Source: Flexivirga meconopsidis (lineage in GTDB: Bacteria; Actinomycetota; Actinomycetes; Actinomycetales; Dermatophilaceae). From it: DNA of 64,000 nucleotides. The notes under the pieces are model-generated. The model worked only from the letters and a program-made list of their open reading frames with translations. It did no database searches and was not told the origin of the DNA. How positions within the stretch are numbered: the stretch's first letter is position 1; each line of letters begins with the position of its first letter. The position numbers and the translations under genes are program-made. The stretch spans positions 248,001 to 312,000 of the forward strand of contig NZ_JAOBQJ010000003.1 in assembly GCF_026162425.1 (NCBI RefSeq), given 5' to 3'. Below are positions 29,673-39,488 of this stretch, in pieces.

Positions 29673-30233
29673 ATGACCGACAACGCGATCCAGACCATCC
29701 GCGACACCCTGCTCGAGCTGATCAAGCAGCAGGCGGTCGTGCACCAGCGGGTGACGCTCTCCTCGGGCAAAGAGGCCGATTACTACGTCGATCTGCGCCG
29801 CATCACCCTCTCCGGAGTCGCCGCGCCGCTCGTCGGTCAGGTGATGCTCGACCTCACCAAGGACCTGTCGTATGACGCGGCCGGCGGCCTGACCATGGGC
29901 GCGGACCCGGTTGCCACCTCGATGTTGCACGCCGCCGCGGCCGACGGTCGCTCCCTGGACGCGTTCGTAGTGCGCAAGGCGGGCAAGGCGCACGGATTGC
30001 AGCAGCGCATCGAAGGCCCGTCGATCAAGGGCCGGCGCGTCGTCGTCGTCGAAGACACTTCCACGACAGGCGGATCCGCGCTCGAAGCGGTGAAGGCCGT
30101 GCGCGAGGCGGGCGGTGAAGTGGTCGCCGTCGCGGTCATCGCCGACCGCGACACCGGCGCGCGCGAGCGCATCGAGGCCGAAGGCGTGACCTATCTCACG
30201 GCATACGGCCTGTCGGAGCTCGGACTGGCCTGA
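29673..30233 (+). CDS. pyrE: orotate phosphoribosyltransferase
   Basis: A 186-residue type I phosphoribosyltransferase that joins orotate to PRPP to make OMP in pyrimidine synthesis. The PRPP loop is VVVVEDTSTTGGSALEAV, and the substrate-binding GKEADYYVDLRR block is near residue 38. ATG 29673 follows GGAAGGA by about 12 bases; an in-frame ATG at 29652 would overlap the SDR stop and add seven residues. It is not with other pyr genes here, which is usual for actinobacteria. Confidence 0.92.
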   Translation: MTDNAIQTIRDTLLELIKQQAVVHQRVTLSSGKEADYYVDLRRITLSGVAAPLVGQVMLDLTKDLSYDAAGGLTMGADPVATSMLHAAAADGRSLDAFVVRKAGKAHGLQQRIEGPSIKGRRVVVVEDTSTTGGSALEAVKAVREAGGEVVAVAVIADRDTGARERIEAEGVTYLTAYGLSELGLA

Positions 30234-30255
30234 CCTGCCGCGTTTGCGCAGGTCA
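30231..30255 (+). terminator. hairpin overlapping the pyrE stop
   Basis: An 8-bp perfect stem (30231–30238 with 30248–30255) with a 9-base loop begins at the pyrE stop codon itself. No T-run follows, so its efficiency as a terminator is uncertain. Confidence 0.5.
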
Positions 30256-30298
30256 ACGCCCCTGCTGCCCGACGTCTCACACGCCGCGCGGCACAGCC

Positions 30299-30348
30299 GT
30301 GAGGCAGCGGTGACGTCCAGGTAACACGGGCGCGACACCCGCCGAAAC
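30299..30348. promoter_or_regulatory. GlnR-like half-site array and narK promoter region
   Basis: Upstream of narK, GTnAC-like half-sites recur every 11 bp: GTGAG at 30299, GTGAC at 30310, GTAAC at 30321 and GCGAC at 30332, then GAAAC at 30344. This is the spacing and form of actinobacterial GlnR boxes (gTnAC-n6-GaAAC). A TACCTT box at 30358–30363 could be the -10, which would put the array near -25 to -75. GlnR control of nitrate assimilation is known in Streptomyces and mycobacteria; here it is inferred. Confidence 0.6.
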
Positions 30349-30415
30349 ACGTCGTTCCTACCTTCGTCCGGCAAGAGCCCGTCACCCGGCGGGCGCCTGC
30401 CTCACGGAGGACCAC

Positions 30416-31846
30416 ATGGCTGCGACGGCGCAAACGCGCACGCTGGCACCGCCCACCGACCACGGTCTGGTGCACGGCCCGGGCCGCTGGATCAGCGGCT
30501 GGGACCCGGAGCACCGCGGCCAGTGGGAGACGGCCGGTCGCCGCACGGCCCGCCGCAATCTGACCGCCTCGGTCTACGCCGAGTTCCTCGGCTTCGGCGT
30601 CTTCGCGCTGTGGAGCATCGTCGTGCCCCAGCTGCCCAGGTACGGCTACACCGGCGCATCGGCGCTCACCGACAGCCAGCAGTTCTGGCTGCTGTCGATC
30701 CCGACCTTGGTCGGGGCAGCGTTGCGGATTCCTTACTCGCTCGCTGTTCCCCGCTTCGGCGGCCGCAACTGGACGATCGTCTCTGCGTTGCTCCTGCTGA
30801 TGCCGACGATCGGTCTCGCGCTCGCGATCGGGATGCACGCAGGCTTCCCCATCCTTCTGACGATGGCGGCGCTCGCCGGTTTCGGCGGTGGCAATTTCGC
30901 CTCGTCGATGACCAACATCTCCTTCTTCTACCGCGACGCGGAGAAGGGAAAAGCGTTGGGCATCAACGCAGCCGGCGGCAACATCGGCACGGCGGCGGTG
31001 CAGTTCGCAGTGCCGGTCGTGATCACCCTGGGCGCGGCCTACTCGACCGGCCGCCCCAACCTGCCGGTCGCCGGGTGGCTCTTCGTCCCCCTCGTGCTGA
31101 TCGCGGCGGTCTGGGCGTGGCGCCGGATGGACAACCTCAGTGAGGCACGCTCCGAGCCAGGCACGTATGCCGCGGCAGTGCGCGCCACACACACCTGGGT
31201 GTTGTCCTTCATCTACTTCGGCACGTTCGGCTCGTTCATCGGCTTCGCCGGCGCGTTCCCGAAGATCATGAACGACGCATTCCCGGGCAGGGGCAGCTAC
31301 GTGATCCTCGGCGCCGGAGTCACCCTCGCCTTCCTCGGCGCGTTCGTGGGGTCGCTGTCCCGACCGCTCGGCGGTGTCGTTGCCGATCGGCTGAGCGGCT
31401 GGCTGGTCACGGTCGTGTCGTTCCTGGCGATGGGCGTCGGTGCGCTGGGCGTGATCGAAGCGTTGCAGGCGAAGAGCTTCGGTTGGTTCATGGTGACCTT
31501 CCTGTGGATGTTCGTCTTCACCGGCATCGGCAACGGGTCCATCTACCGGATGATCCCGGCCGTATTCGCAGCAACCGCAACCGATTCGAGCGTGGCTGCC
31601 CGCCATACGGCTCGGAAGGTCGCGGCGGGTGCCATCGGGATCGTCGGAGCGATCGGTGCCTTCGGCGGCTTCGTGATCCCGCAGGCGTTCTCAATCGCGA
31701 AGTCGCACAGCATCGACGCGGCGCACCCCACCGGCACGATCATCCCGGCGCTGTGGCTCCTCGTCGTGCTGTATGCCGTGATGGCGCTGGTCACCTGGGC
31801 CGTCTACGGCGGCAAGCGCGCCTACCTCAGGGGTGCACGCATCTGA
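30416..31846 (+). CDS. narK: nitrate/nitrite MFS transporter NarK
   Basis: A 476-residue transporter with about 12 membrane helices. The nitrate signature is clear: G-G-N-F-A-S-S-M-T-N-I-S-F-F-Y followed by KGKALGINAAGGNIG, and a second Gly-rich region in the C-terminal half. It imports nitrate, or exchanges it for nitrite. ATG 30416 has GGAGG at 30406–30410. Its stop overlaps the nitrate reductase start by one base, making it the first gene of an assimilation operon that runs to 41251. Confidence 0.93.
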   Translation: MAATAQTRTLAPPTDHGLVHGPGRWISGWDPEHRGQWETAGRRTARRNLTASVYAEFLGFGVFALWSIVVPQLPRYGYTGASALTDSQQFWLLSIPTLVGAALRIPYSLAVPRFGGRNWTIVSALLLLMPTIGLALAIGMHAGFPILLTMAALAGFGGGNFASSMTNISFFYRDAEKGKALGINAAGGNIGTAAVQFAVPVVITLGAAYSTGRPNLPVAGWLFVPLVLIAAVWAWRRMDNLSEARSEPGTYAAAVRATHTWVLSFIYFGTFGSFIGFAGAFPKIMNDAFPGRGSYVILGAGVTLAFLGAFVGSLSRPLGGVVADRLSGWLVTVVSFLAMGVGALGVIEALQAKSFGWFMVTFLWMFVFTGIGNGSIYRMIPAVFAATATDSSVAARHTARKVAAGAIGIVGAIGAFGGFVIPQAFSIAKSHSIDAAHPTGTIIPALWLLVVLYAVMALVTWAVYGGKRAYLRGARI

Positions 31847-33936
31847 TGCCTGTCGAAACCCATTGCCCCTACTGCGCATTGCAATGCGCGATGACGCTCA
31901 CGCCAACGACTGGCGGCGGGGTCGAGGTAGCTCCTCGCGACTTCCCGACCAATCGTGGTGGCCTCTGCCAGAAGGGCTGGACATCTGCCACGGTGTTGAC
32001 TAGCCCCGACCGGCTCACCACGCCGTTGGTGCGGGACGCTCACGGCGCGTTGACCCAGGCGAGCTGGGAGCAGGCCTACGAGCGCATCGTGGCCGGAGTC
32101 CGCGCTGCGCAGCAGGCTGCCGGAAAGGATGCGGTCGCGGTCTTCGGCGGAGGTGGGCTCACCAACGAAAAGTCCTACACCATAGGCAAATTCGCCCGCG
32201 CCGCGCTCGGCACTTCTCGGATCGACTACAACGGCCGGTTCTGCATGTCGTCCGCCGCGGCCGCCGGCGGTCGGGCCTTCGGGTTGGACCGGGGTCTGCC
32301 GTTCCCACTCGCCGATCTCGGTGGCGCGGCCAGCGTGCTGCTGGTCGGCAGCAACCTCGCCGAGACGATGCCGCCATCCGTGCAGCATCTGGCGGGCGTG
32401 CGCCGGCGCGGCGGACTCATCGTCGTCGATCCGCGGCGATCGGCAACGGCTGCGCTGACCGAGGACGGCGGCGGCATACATCTGCAGCCGCTGCCGGGCG
32501 CGGACATCGTCGTGCTGCTCGGCCTGCTGCACCTACTGGTCGCGGCGGGCGACACGGACGAGGGCTATCTGGCCGGTCGTGTCGACGGTTGGGCGGAGGT
32601 GAAGGCGAGTTGTGCTCTCTGGTGGCCCGAACGGGTCGAGCGGGTCACCGGCATACCGACTGACGAACTACGAGCGGCTGCAAGACTTTTCGCCGCGGCG
32701 GCGCCCGGCAACGGAGGTGCCGGCGCCTACCTGCTCACCGGTCGCGGCGCGGAGCAGCACGCTCATGGCACCGACACGGTCACCGCGGCTATCAACCTGG
32801 CGCTCGCGCTCGGACTCGTCGGACGAGTCGGATCCGGCTACGGGTGCGTGACCGGACAGGGCAACGGTCAGGGTGGCCGAGAGCACGGTCAGAAGGCCGA
32901 CCAGCTGCCGGGATATCGCAAGATCGACGACCCGGCGGCGCGAGCACACGTCGCGGCGGTGTGGGGCGTGGAGGAGGAGGCCCTGCCAGGAGCGGGGCTT
33001 CCGGCCGTCGAACTGCTCGATGCCCTCGGCCTGCCCGGTGGCCCGAGCGTGCTGTTCGTGCACGGCGCAAACCCCGCCGTCAGCGGCCCGGACGCCGGCC
33101 ACGTGCGGGAGCGTCTCGCCGCACTGGACCTGCTGGTGGTCGCCGACTTCGTGTTGTCAGAGACGGCGCAACTGGCCGATGTGGTGCTACCGGTGCCGCA
33201 ATGGGCCGAGGAAGAGGGCACGATGACCTCGTTGGAAGGTCGGGTGCTGCGCCGACGACGTGCTGCAGCGTCACCCCCTGAGGTTCGTGACGAGTTGCAG
33301 ATCTGGCACGACCTAGCCCAACTGCTCGGATCGCCAGCCCATTTCGAGACCGATCCGGACCGGGTGATGGACGAGCTCGCCCGCGCCAGCAGCGGGGGAG
33401 TGGCCGACTACGGCGGCGTCGCCCACGGCCGATTGGACGGCGGCGAGCCGGTGTTCTGGCCGTGCCCGGACCTCGACCATCCTGGCACCCCGCGCCTGTT
33501 CCTCGACCGCTTCGCGACGCCCAACGGGCGTGCTCGCATGGTCGCGGTCACGCCCCGACCGGTCGACGACGACCTGCGGCCGGACGCACCGGTCCATCTC
33601 ATCACCGGGCGTCTGCTGCAGCACTACCAATCGGGCGCGCAGACCCGGCTGGTGCCGGAGCTCATGCGCGGCGAACCGAGGGCATTCGTGCAGGTGCATC
33701 CCGTGCTGGCCGAACGGCTCGGTGTCGAGGAGGGCGCCGATCTGCGCGTCACCTCATCCCGTGGCACAGTGACCGCACCCGCCCGGCTCTCGACCGACAT
33801 CCGACCGGATTGCGTCTTCGTGCCGTTCCACTTCCCCGGTGAGCAGAGCGTCAATCTGCTCACCAATCCCGCCACCGACCCGATCTCCGGCATGCCGGAG
33901 TTCAAGGTCTGCGCCGTCCAGGTCGTTCCCGCATGA
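31846..33936 (+). CDS. nasA: assimilatory nitrate reductase catalytic subunit
   Basis: A 696-residue molybdopterin oxidoreductase. Four cysteines at 7, 10, 14 and 41 (H-C-P-Y-C-A-L-Q-C and GGLCQKG) hold a [4Fe-4S] cluster. The Mo-bis-MGD domains follow, with GSNLAETMPPS, LLVGSN and a C-terminal dinucleotide-binding beta-barrel. It reduces nitrate to nitrite in the cytoplasm; no Tat signal is present. The C-terminal BFD-type [2Fe-2S] domain found in some NasA proteins is absent, and the next gene supplies one. It overlaps narK by one base and the flavoprotein by four. Confidence 0.9.
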   Translation: MPVETHCPYCALQCAMTLTPTTGGGVEVAPRDFPTNRGGLCQKGWTSATVLTSPDRLTTPLVRDAHGALTQASWEQAYERIVAGVRAAQQAAGKDAVAVFGGGGLTNEKSYTIGKFARAALGTSRIDYNGRFCMSSAAAAGGRAFGLDRGLPFPLADLGGAASVLLVGSNLAETMPPSVQHLAGVRRRGGLIVVDPRRSATAALTEDGGGIHLQPLPGADIVVLLGLLHLLVAAGDTDEGYLAGRVDGWAEVKASCALWWPERVERVTGIPTDELRAAARLFAAAAPGNGGAGAYLLTGRGAEQHAHGTDTVTAAINLALALGLVGRVGSGYGCVTGQGNGQGGREHGQKADQLPGYRKIDDPAARAHVAAVWGVEEEALPGAGLPAVELLDALGLPGGPSVLFVHGANPAVSGPDAGHVRERLAALDLLVVADFVLSETAQLADVVLPVPQWAEEEGTMTSLEGRVLRRRRAAASPPEVRDELQIWHDLAQLLGSPAHFETDPDRVMDELARASSGGVADYGGVAHGRLDGGEPVFWPCPDLDHPGTPRLFLDRFATPNGRARMVAVTPRPVDDDLRPDAPVHLITGRLLQHYQSGAQTRLVPELMRGEPRAFVQVHPVLAERLGVEEGADLRVTSSRGTVTAPARLSTDIRPDCVFVPFHFPGEQSVNLLTNPATDPISGMPEFKVCAVQVVPA

Positions 33937-35471
33937 GCACGTGCACGCAGCGCATCGTGGTGATTGGACACGGCATGGTCGCCGCTCGGCTGCTGGACCA
34001 AATAGGCCGGGACGCAACCGAACACACGCAACTCGGCATCACCGTCCTCGGCGCGGAACCGCACCGTCCCTACAACCGGCTCCTGCTCGGCGAAGTGCTC
34101 GCCGGACGGACCGACCTCGGCGGGCTGACCCTGCCCGATCCGACGATCCACGACGGCATCACACTCCGGGTATGCCGCGGTGTCACCGCAGTTCGCATCG
34201 ATCGGACCGCGCGGCTGGTGTATGCCGACGACGGCAGCGTCCACCCCTACGACCGCGTCGTCTTCGCGACCGGCGCTGAACCACGCATTCCGGTGAACAC
34301 CTCGCAGCCACAAGGAGTGCGCGCGTTGCGCGACCTCGACGACTGTCGCGAGCTGCTCGCCGCGACCGCGCACCTGCGGCACGTCACGGTCGTCGGCGGT
34401 GGCCTGCTCGGCATTGAGTTGGCCTGTGCTTTGCGCACCCGCGGTCTCGAGGTGGCACTCGTGCACCGCGGCGAGCACCTCATGGACCGGCAACTCCCCG
34501 CCGATGCGGCGACCGTCGTGCGAGATCAGCTGTCACAGCTGGGGATTCACGTGCACACCGGCATCGAGGACACGACCGCGCATCACGAGCAGGACCGGCT
34601 CAGCTCAGTCCTGTTGTCCGACGGCACCGAGCACCGGACCGATCTGGTCGTCGCCAGCGCCGGTGTGCAACCTCGCACCGCGCTCGCCGCGGAGGCAGGG
34701 CTGCCGGTGCGTGACGGCATCGTGGTCGGTGACGACCTTTGCAGCCCAGCCGATCCATCGATGGCCGCGATCGGTGACTGCGCCGAGACAGCCGACGGCT
34801 GTCCCGGTCTGCTCGCGCCGGGTTGGGAGCAGGCCGACCGACTTGCCCGATCCTTGCTCGGCCAGCCGGATCCTCCTGCCCGGCAAGCAGATCCGATGAT
34901 CGTGAAGCTGAAGGCAGTGGGGTTGGACGTCCTGACGGTCGGTGAGACGTCCCTCCCGATGCCCGGTGCCCGCACGGTCAGCCTGCACGACCCTCAAGGC
35001 GGCCGGTCCGTCCAGGTCACCGTGGACGGTGGTCGAGTGGTGGCCGCGGTGTGTGTCGGTGCGCCGAAGGTCGCGGCAGAGCTGACGCTCAGCTACGAGC
35101 GCGCCACGGTGATACCCGTCGACCCGGCACTGCTGCTCGTGCCGGCTGCCACCACGGCAGCTGTGCCGATCAGCGACAACCCGACCACGATGCCGTCGGC
35201 AGCAACTGTGTGCCGGTGCAACGGCGTCGACAAGAAGATGATCATCGATGCCCACCTCGCCGGTGCTCGTGATCTGGCGGCGATCGCTGCCCGCACCCGC
35301 GCCACCACCGGATGCGGCGGCTGCCGTGAGGTCGTGTGCGGCCTCCTGGAGTGGATGGATCAGGCGAACCCACCCGACCGCGATGTTGCACAGCCGAAAC
35401 ATGACGGCAACGGCACCGGAAACACGCCGTTCGTAGATTCTCCGGAACAAGCACAGGAGGCGTCCCGATGA
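33933..35471 (+). CDS. NasB-like FAD/NAD(P)H oxidoreductase with C-terminal BFD [2Fe-2S] domain
   Basis: A 512-residue flavoprotein resembling the N-terminal half of NirB. FAD and NAD(P) sites are seen as IVVIGHGMVAARL near residue 8 and VTVVGGGLLGIELA near residue 150. A C-terminal BFD-like domain has V-C-R-C-N near residue 428 and TGCGGC later, the C-x-C and C-x-x-C ligands of a [2Fe-2S] cluster. It probably passes electrons from NAD(P)H to the nitrate reductase encoded just before it. ATGA overlaps join it to both neighbours. Confidence 0.82.
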   Translation: MSTCTQRIVVIGHGMVAARLLDQIGRDATEHTQLGITVLGAEPHRPYNRLLLGEVLAGRTDLGGLTLPDPTIHDGITLRVCRGVTAVRIDRTARLVYADDGSVHPYDRVVFATGAEPRIPVNTSQPQGVRALRDLDDCRELLAATAHLRHVTVVGGGLLGIELACALRTRGLEVALVHRGEHLMDRQLPADAATVVRDQLSQLGIHVHTGIEDTTAHHEQDRLSSVLLSDGTEHRTDLVVASAGVQPRTALAAEAGLPVRDGIVVGDDLCSPADPSMAAIGDCAETADGCPGLLAPGWEQADRLARSLLGQPDPPARQADPMIVKLKAVGLDVLTVGETSLPMPGARTVSLHDPQGGRSVQVTVDGGRVVAAVCVGAPKVAAELTLSYERATVIPVDPALLLVPAATTAAVPISDNPTTMPSAATVCRCNGVDKKMIIDAHLAGARDLAAIAARTRATTGCGGCREVVCGLLEWMDQANPPDRDVAQPKHDGNGTGNTPFVDSPEQAQEASR

Positions 35472-38017
35472 GTGAACTCGTAAAGCACGTCGTGGTGATC
35501 GGCGGTGGCATGGTGGCCCACCGCTTCGTCGAGGCGCTGCGTAGCCGGGGCGAGTCCGGACTGTGGCGGGTGACCGTGATCGCCGATGAGCCGCGTCCGC
35601 CATACGACCGGGTAGCGCTCACCACCTACTTCACCGGGCGCGATCCAGAAGACCTGCACCTGGGTGACGACGCCCTCTGGCAAGACCCAATGGTCAATCT
35701 GCGCAAGGGGATCCGAGCAACTCACATCGATCGCGACGGTCGTCAGGTGAGGCTGGCAACCGGTGAGACGATCGACTACGACCACCTGGTGCTCGCCACG
35801 GGCTCGTACGCCGCACTGCCACCGGTCGAGGGCAACGACCTGCGCGGCTGCTTCGTCTACCGCACCATCGACGACGTCGCCGCCCTCCGTGGGTATGTCG
35901 AGGCGCTTCGTCGCGAACGCCCCGGGCAGCCGGTCCGCGGCGCGGTCGTCGGCGGCGGACTGCTCGGTCTGGAGGCTGCCGGAGCCCTGCGTGAGCTGGG
36001 TGCGCAGAGCACGGTGGTCGAGTTTGCCCCGCGCCTCATGCCACTGCAGGTCGACGACGGCGGCGGGGCCCAGCTGCGCTCCCTCATCGAGGCGCTCGAC
36101 GTCCAGGTGCGCACCGGCACGGCAACCGCCAAGGTGCTGGGGGCCCGACGCGGCCTGGTCACCGGGATGCGATTTGCCGACGGGCCCGACCTGGACGTCG
36201 ACGTGGTTGTCTTCGCCACGGGCGTGCGACCGCGCGACGAGCTCGCTCGAAGCGCCGGCCTCGCCGTCGGTGAACGCGGCGGAGTAGTGGTCGATTTGAG
36301 TTGTGGGACAACGGATTCGGCGATCTCCGCAATCGGCGAGGTCGCGTGCATCGACGGTCGCGTGTGGGGTCTGGTCGCACCCGGCTACGCGATGGCCGAG
36401 GTCGTCGCCGACCGCTTGCTCGGTGGGAGCGCGACCTTCCCCGGCGCCGACTCGTCGACCAAACTGAAGCTGCTCGGTGTCGACGTGGCCTCCTTCGGCG
36501 ACGCGTTCGCCACCGCGCCGGGCTGCCTCGAAGTCGTCTACGCCGATGCGGTTGCCGGCGTCTACAAGAAGCTGGTCGTCTCCGATGACGCGCGCACTCT
36601 GCTCGGCGGCATTCTCGTCGGCGACGCATCGTCATACGCAGCTCTCCGCCCGCTGGTCGGCACCGAGCTCGCGGCCGACCCGAGCGTCTATCTGGTCCCG
36701 GACACCGGGGGACTCCCGCTCGGCGATGACCTGCCCGACGAGGCGACGGTCTGCTCGTGCAACAACGTGAGCGCCGCCCAGGTGCGTGGCGCAGTGACTG
36801 ACGGCGGATGCTGTTCGCTGGCCGAGGTGAAAAGCTGCACGAAGGCCGGAACCAGTTGCGGCTCTTGCCTTCCCCTGGTCAAGAAGCTCGCCGACACGGC
36901 GCTGGAGGCTGCGGGTGTCGCGGTGAGCCGCGGCCTCTGCGAGCACTTCGAGTTGACCCGCGCCGAGCTCTTCAACGCCGTGCAGGTCACCGGTGCCCGC
37001 ACGTTCAGCGAGATCGTGGAGCGGCACGGGCGCGGTCGAGGCTGCGACATCTGCAAACCGGTGGTCGCCTCGGTCCTCGCCAGCCTGTATGGCGGCCACA
37101 TCCTCGACGGGGAACAGGGCACTCTGCAGGACACCAATGACCACATGCTGGCCAATCTGCAGAAGGACGGCACCTATTCGGTGGTGCCGCGCATTCCTGG
37201 CGGTGAGGTCACTCCCGAGGGATTGATCGAAATCGGCCGGATCGCAAAGGATTTCGATCTCTACACCAAGATCACCGGAGGTCAGCGCATTGACATGTTC
37301 GGCGCACGGGTCGAGCAGCTCCCGTTGATCTGGCGCCGGTTGGTCGATGCCGGTTTCGAGAGCGGTCACGCCTATGGCAAGTCGCTGCGCACGGTGAAGT
37401 CGTGCGTCGGTCAGAGCTGGTGCCGATACGGCGTGCAGGATTCGGTGGCGATGGCGATCAGGCTCGAATTGCGTTATCGCGGACTGCGATCGCCGCACAA
37501 ACTCAAGCTCGGGGTCTCTGGCTGTGCGCGTGAGTGTGCAGAGGCACGGGGCAAGGACGCCGGGGTCATTGCGACCGAGAAGGGCTGGAACCTCTACGTA
37601 GGGGGCAACGGCGGCTTCACGCCCCGGCACGCTCAGCTGCTTGCCGAGGATCTCGACGACGAGGGGCTGATCCGGGCGATCGACCGGTTCTTCGTCTACT
37701 ACATTCGCACCGCCGACCGGCTGCAGCGCACGGCTCCCTGGTTGGAGGAGCTGCCCGGCGGCATCGACCACCTGCGTGACGTAGTGCTGGACGACGCGCT
37801 CGGAATCGCCGCCGATCTGGACGCTGCCATGGAGCAGCATGTTGCGTCATACAGTGACGAATGGCGGGACGTGCTGGAGGATCCCGAGAAGCTTGCGCGG
37901 TTCACCTCGTTCGTGAACGCGACAGACGTGCCCGATCCCACGCTGCGCTACGAGCAGGAGCGCGGGCAGCGCCGACCGGTGCTGGTCGCCGGGGACCGGA
38001 TCGAGGTCCGCGGATGA
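35468..38017 (+). CDS. nirB: nitrite reductase (NADH) large subunit
   Basis: An 849-residue NirB that reduces nitrite to ammonium with six electrons. In order it has an FAD/NAD domain (VVIGGGMVAHR; GAVVGGGLLGLEAA), two BFD-type regions (V-C-S-C-N with TSCGSC, and GRGCDICKP), ferredoxin-like sulfite/nitrite reductase half-domains, and the siroheme/[4Fe-4S] site with SCVGQSWC and SGCARECAEARG supplying the four Cys ligands. AGGAGG lies just upstream of the ATG. It overlaps nirD by four bases. The cofactor siroheme is made by the genes that follow. Confidence 0.95.
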   Translation: MSELVKHVVVIGGGMVAHRFVEALRSRGESGLWRVTVIADEPRPPYDRVALTTYFTGRDPEDLHLGDDALWQDPMVNLRKGIRATHIDRDGRQVRLATGETIDYDHLVLATGSYAALPPVEGNDLRGCFVYRTIDDVAALRGYVEALRRERPGQPVRGAVVGGGLLGLEAAGALRELGAQSTVVEFAPRLMPLQVDDGGGAQLRSLIEALDVQVRTGTATAKVLGARRGLVTGMRFADGPDLDVDVVVFATGVRPRDELARSAGLAVGERGGVVVDLSCGTTDSAISAIGEVACIDGRVWGLVAPGYAMAEVVADRLLGGSATFPGADSSTKLKLLGVDVASFGDAFATAPGCLEVVYADAVAGVYKKLVVSDDARTLLGGILVGDASSYAALRPLVGTELAADPSVYLVPDTGGLPLGDDLPDEATVCSCNNVSAAQVRGAVTDGGCCSLAEVKSCTKAGTSCGSCLPLVKKLADTALEAAGVAVSRGLCEHFELTRAELFNAVQVTGARTFSEIVERHGRGRGCDICKPVVASVLASLYGGHILDGEQGTLQDTNDHMLANLQKDGTYSVVPRIPGGEVTPEGLIEIGRIAKDFDLYTKITGGQRIDMFGARVEQLPLIWRRLVDAGFESGHAYGKSLRTVKSCVGQSWCRYGVQDSVAMAIRLELRYRGLRSPHKLKLGVSGCARECAEARGKDAGVIATEKGWNLYVGGNGGFTPRHAQLLAEDLDDEGLIRAIDRFFVYYIRTADRLQRTAPWLEELPGGIDHLRDVVLDDALGIAADLDAAMEQHVASYSDEWRDVLEDPEKLARFTSFVNATDVPDPTLRYEQERGQRRPVLVAGDRIEVRG

Positions 38018-38388
38018 CCTGGCACGCCGTCAGCCCGCTCGATGCACTCCCACGGGACCGCGCGGTCGCTGCACTGCTCGACGACCACCAGATCGCCCTG
38101 GTGCGTCTTGCCGACGACCAAGTCTTCGCGGTGGACCATCTGGACCCGTTCAGCGGTGCCCATGTGATGGCGCGCGGCATCGTCGGCAGTGCGACGGTGG
38201 ACGGCGTCGAGGTGCCAACCCTCAGTTCGCCGATGTTCAAGCAGGCGTTCGATCTGCGCACCGGCAGGTGCCTGGCCGATGACAGCAAGTGTCTTGCGAT
38301 CTGGGACGTGCGTCTGCGAGATGGGATGATCGAGGTTCGGTCGCGTGTTCCCGGTGCGGCCGAGGACCGACCCGAGGTGGCTTCATGA
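38014..38388 (+). CDS. nirD: nitrite reductase small subunit
   Basis: A 124-residue NirD with a Rieske-like fold. The usual Rieske Cys/His ligand motifs are absent, as in other NirD proteins, leaving FAVDHLDPFSGAHVMARGI and VPTLSSPMFKQAFDLRTG as the family blocks. It associates with NirB in the cytosolic nitrite reductase. ATG 38014 overlaps the nirB stop, and its own stop overlaps the siroheme synthase start. Confidence 0.9.
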   Translation: MTWHAVSPLDALPRDRAVAALLDDHQIALVRLADDQVFAVDHLDPFSGAHVMARGIVGSATVDGVEVPTLSSPMFKQAFDLRTGRCLADDSKCLAIWDVRLRDGMIEVRSRVPGAAEDRPEVAS

Positions 38389-39488
38389 CCGAATTCGTCG
38401 CACTTGACCTGACCGGCCGTCGCACCGTGGTCGTCGGCGGCGGCCCCCGCTCCGCGCAGCGGGTGTCGGTGCTGCTGGCCGAGGGCGCCCTCGTGCGGGT
38501 CGTCGCGCCGGCCCTCTGCGAAGAACTTCAGGCCATGTATGCCGAGCCGGCCTCCTTCGACTGGACTGCCCGCGAGGTGGAGCCGGCCGATCTTGACGAC
38601 GCCTGGTGGGTGGCGGCACCGGACGCGACGGTCGCCGAGCGCGCCGCGATCGACGGATGGGCCGCGCAGCGACGGGTCTTCGTGGAGCAGCAAACGGCCC
38701 GGGTGCTGGATCAAGGTGATCTCGACACCCTGGTCACCGAGTCGGCGATCTCCTTGCGGCGCATGGAAGCCGGCGGGAAGGTGGTGCTGGTCGGCGGCGG
38801 CCCCGGTGCGGACGATCTGATCACCGTCCGCGGTCGGCGCGAGCTCGCCCGCGCGGACGTCGTCATCACCGATCGGCTGGCTCCCGTCGGACTGCTTCGC
38901 GCACTCGGCTCGACCGCGGAGATCATCGACGTCGGCAAGACCCCGCACCACCACCCGGTGCCGCAGGCCGAGATCAACGACCTGCTGATCGAGCGTGCTC
39001 GACGTGGCGACTACGTCGTACGGCTCAAGGGAGGGGACCCGTTCCTGCTCGGCCGCGGCGGCGAGGAGATGCTCGCCTGTCGCGCGGCGGGAGTGCCGGT
39101 CGAGGTGGTGCCGGGCGTGACCTCGGCCTTCGCCGCTCCGGCGGCTGCCGACGTCCCGGTCACCCATCGTGGGGTTGCGCACGGGGTGCTGGTGATCTCG
39201 GGTCACGACGATCTCGACGTGCCGACCCTTGCCGCCTGGCAACAGACGATCGTCGTGCTGATGGGGATGGGGCGCCTGCGTGAGCTGGCGGTTTCACTCG
39301 TCCGGGCCGGAAAGCCGGGCCAGACACCGGTGACCGTCGTGCACCGCGCTTGGACACCAGAGCAGCGCGTCGTGACCGGCGACCTGGACACCATCGCCGA
39401 CCGGGTCGCCGATGCCGGTGTGGGCAATCCCTCGGCCATCGTCATCGGCGACGTCACGCGCGTGTTCGACGAGAGCGACGATGGCTGA
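38385..39488 (+). CDS. siroheme synthase-like uroporphyrinogen-III C-methyltransferase
   Basis: A 367-residue protein with two parts. Residues 1–125 match the NAD-binding precorrin-2 dehydrogenase domain of CysG ([14 protein letters not shown]). Residues 130–367 are a SAM-dependent uroporphyrinogen-III methyltransferase with [15 protein letters not shown], the [11 protein letters not shown] block and VVPGVTSAF. Together they would make sirohydrochlorin; the iron step is left to the chelatase three genes on. It lies in an unbroken chain of ATGA overlaps after nirD, which points to siroheme supply for NirB. Confidence 0.88.
   Translation: MTEFVALDLTGRRTVVVGGGPRSAQRVSVLLAEGALVRVVAPALCEELQAMYAEPASFDWTAREVEPADLDDAWWVAAPDATVAERAAIDGWAAQRRVFVEQQTARVLDQGDLDTLVTESAISLRRMEAGGKVVLVGGGPGADDLITVRGRRELARADVVITDRLAPVGLLRALGSTAEIIDVGKTPHHHPVPQAEINDLLIERARRGDYVVRLKGGDPFLLGRGGEEMLACRAAGVPVEVVPGVTSAFAAPAAADVPVTHRGVAHGVLVISGHDDLDVPTLAAWQQTIVVLMGMGRLRELAVSLVRAGKPGQTPVTVVHRAWTPEQRVVTGDLDTIADRVADAGVGNPSAIVIGDVTRVFDESDDG

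Noticed and set aside
30234-30415. Riboswitch in the narK leader.
   Set aside because: No recognisable conserved riboswitch core; the repeated half-sites fit a protein operator better.
30191-31606. A 471-codon minus-strand frame opposite narK.
   Set aside because: Antisense shadow; the plus-strand transporter has clear family motifs and a ribosome binding site.
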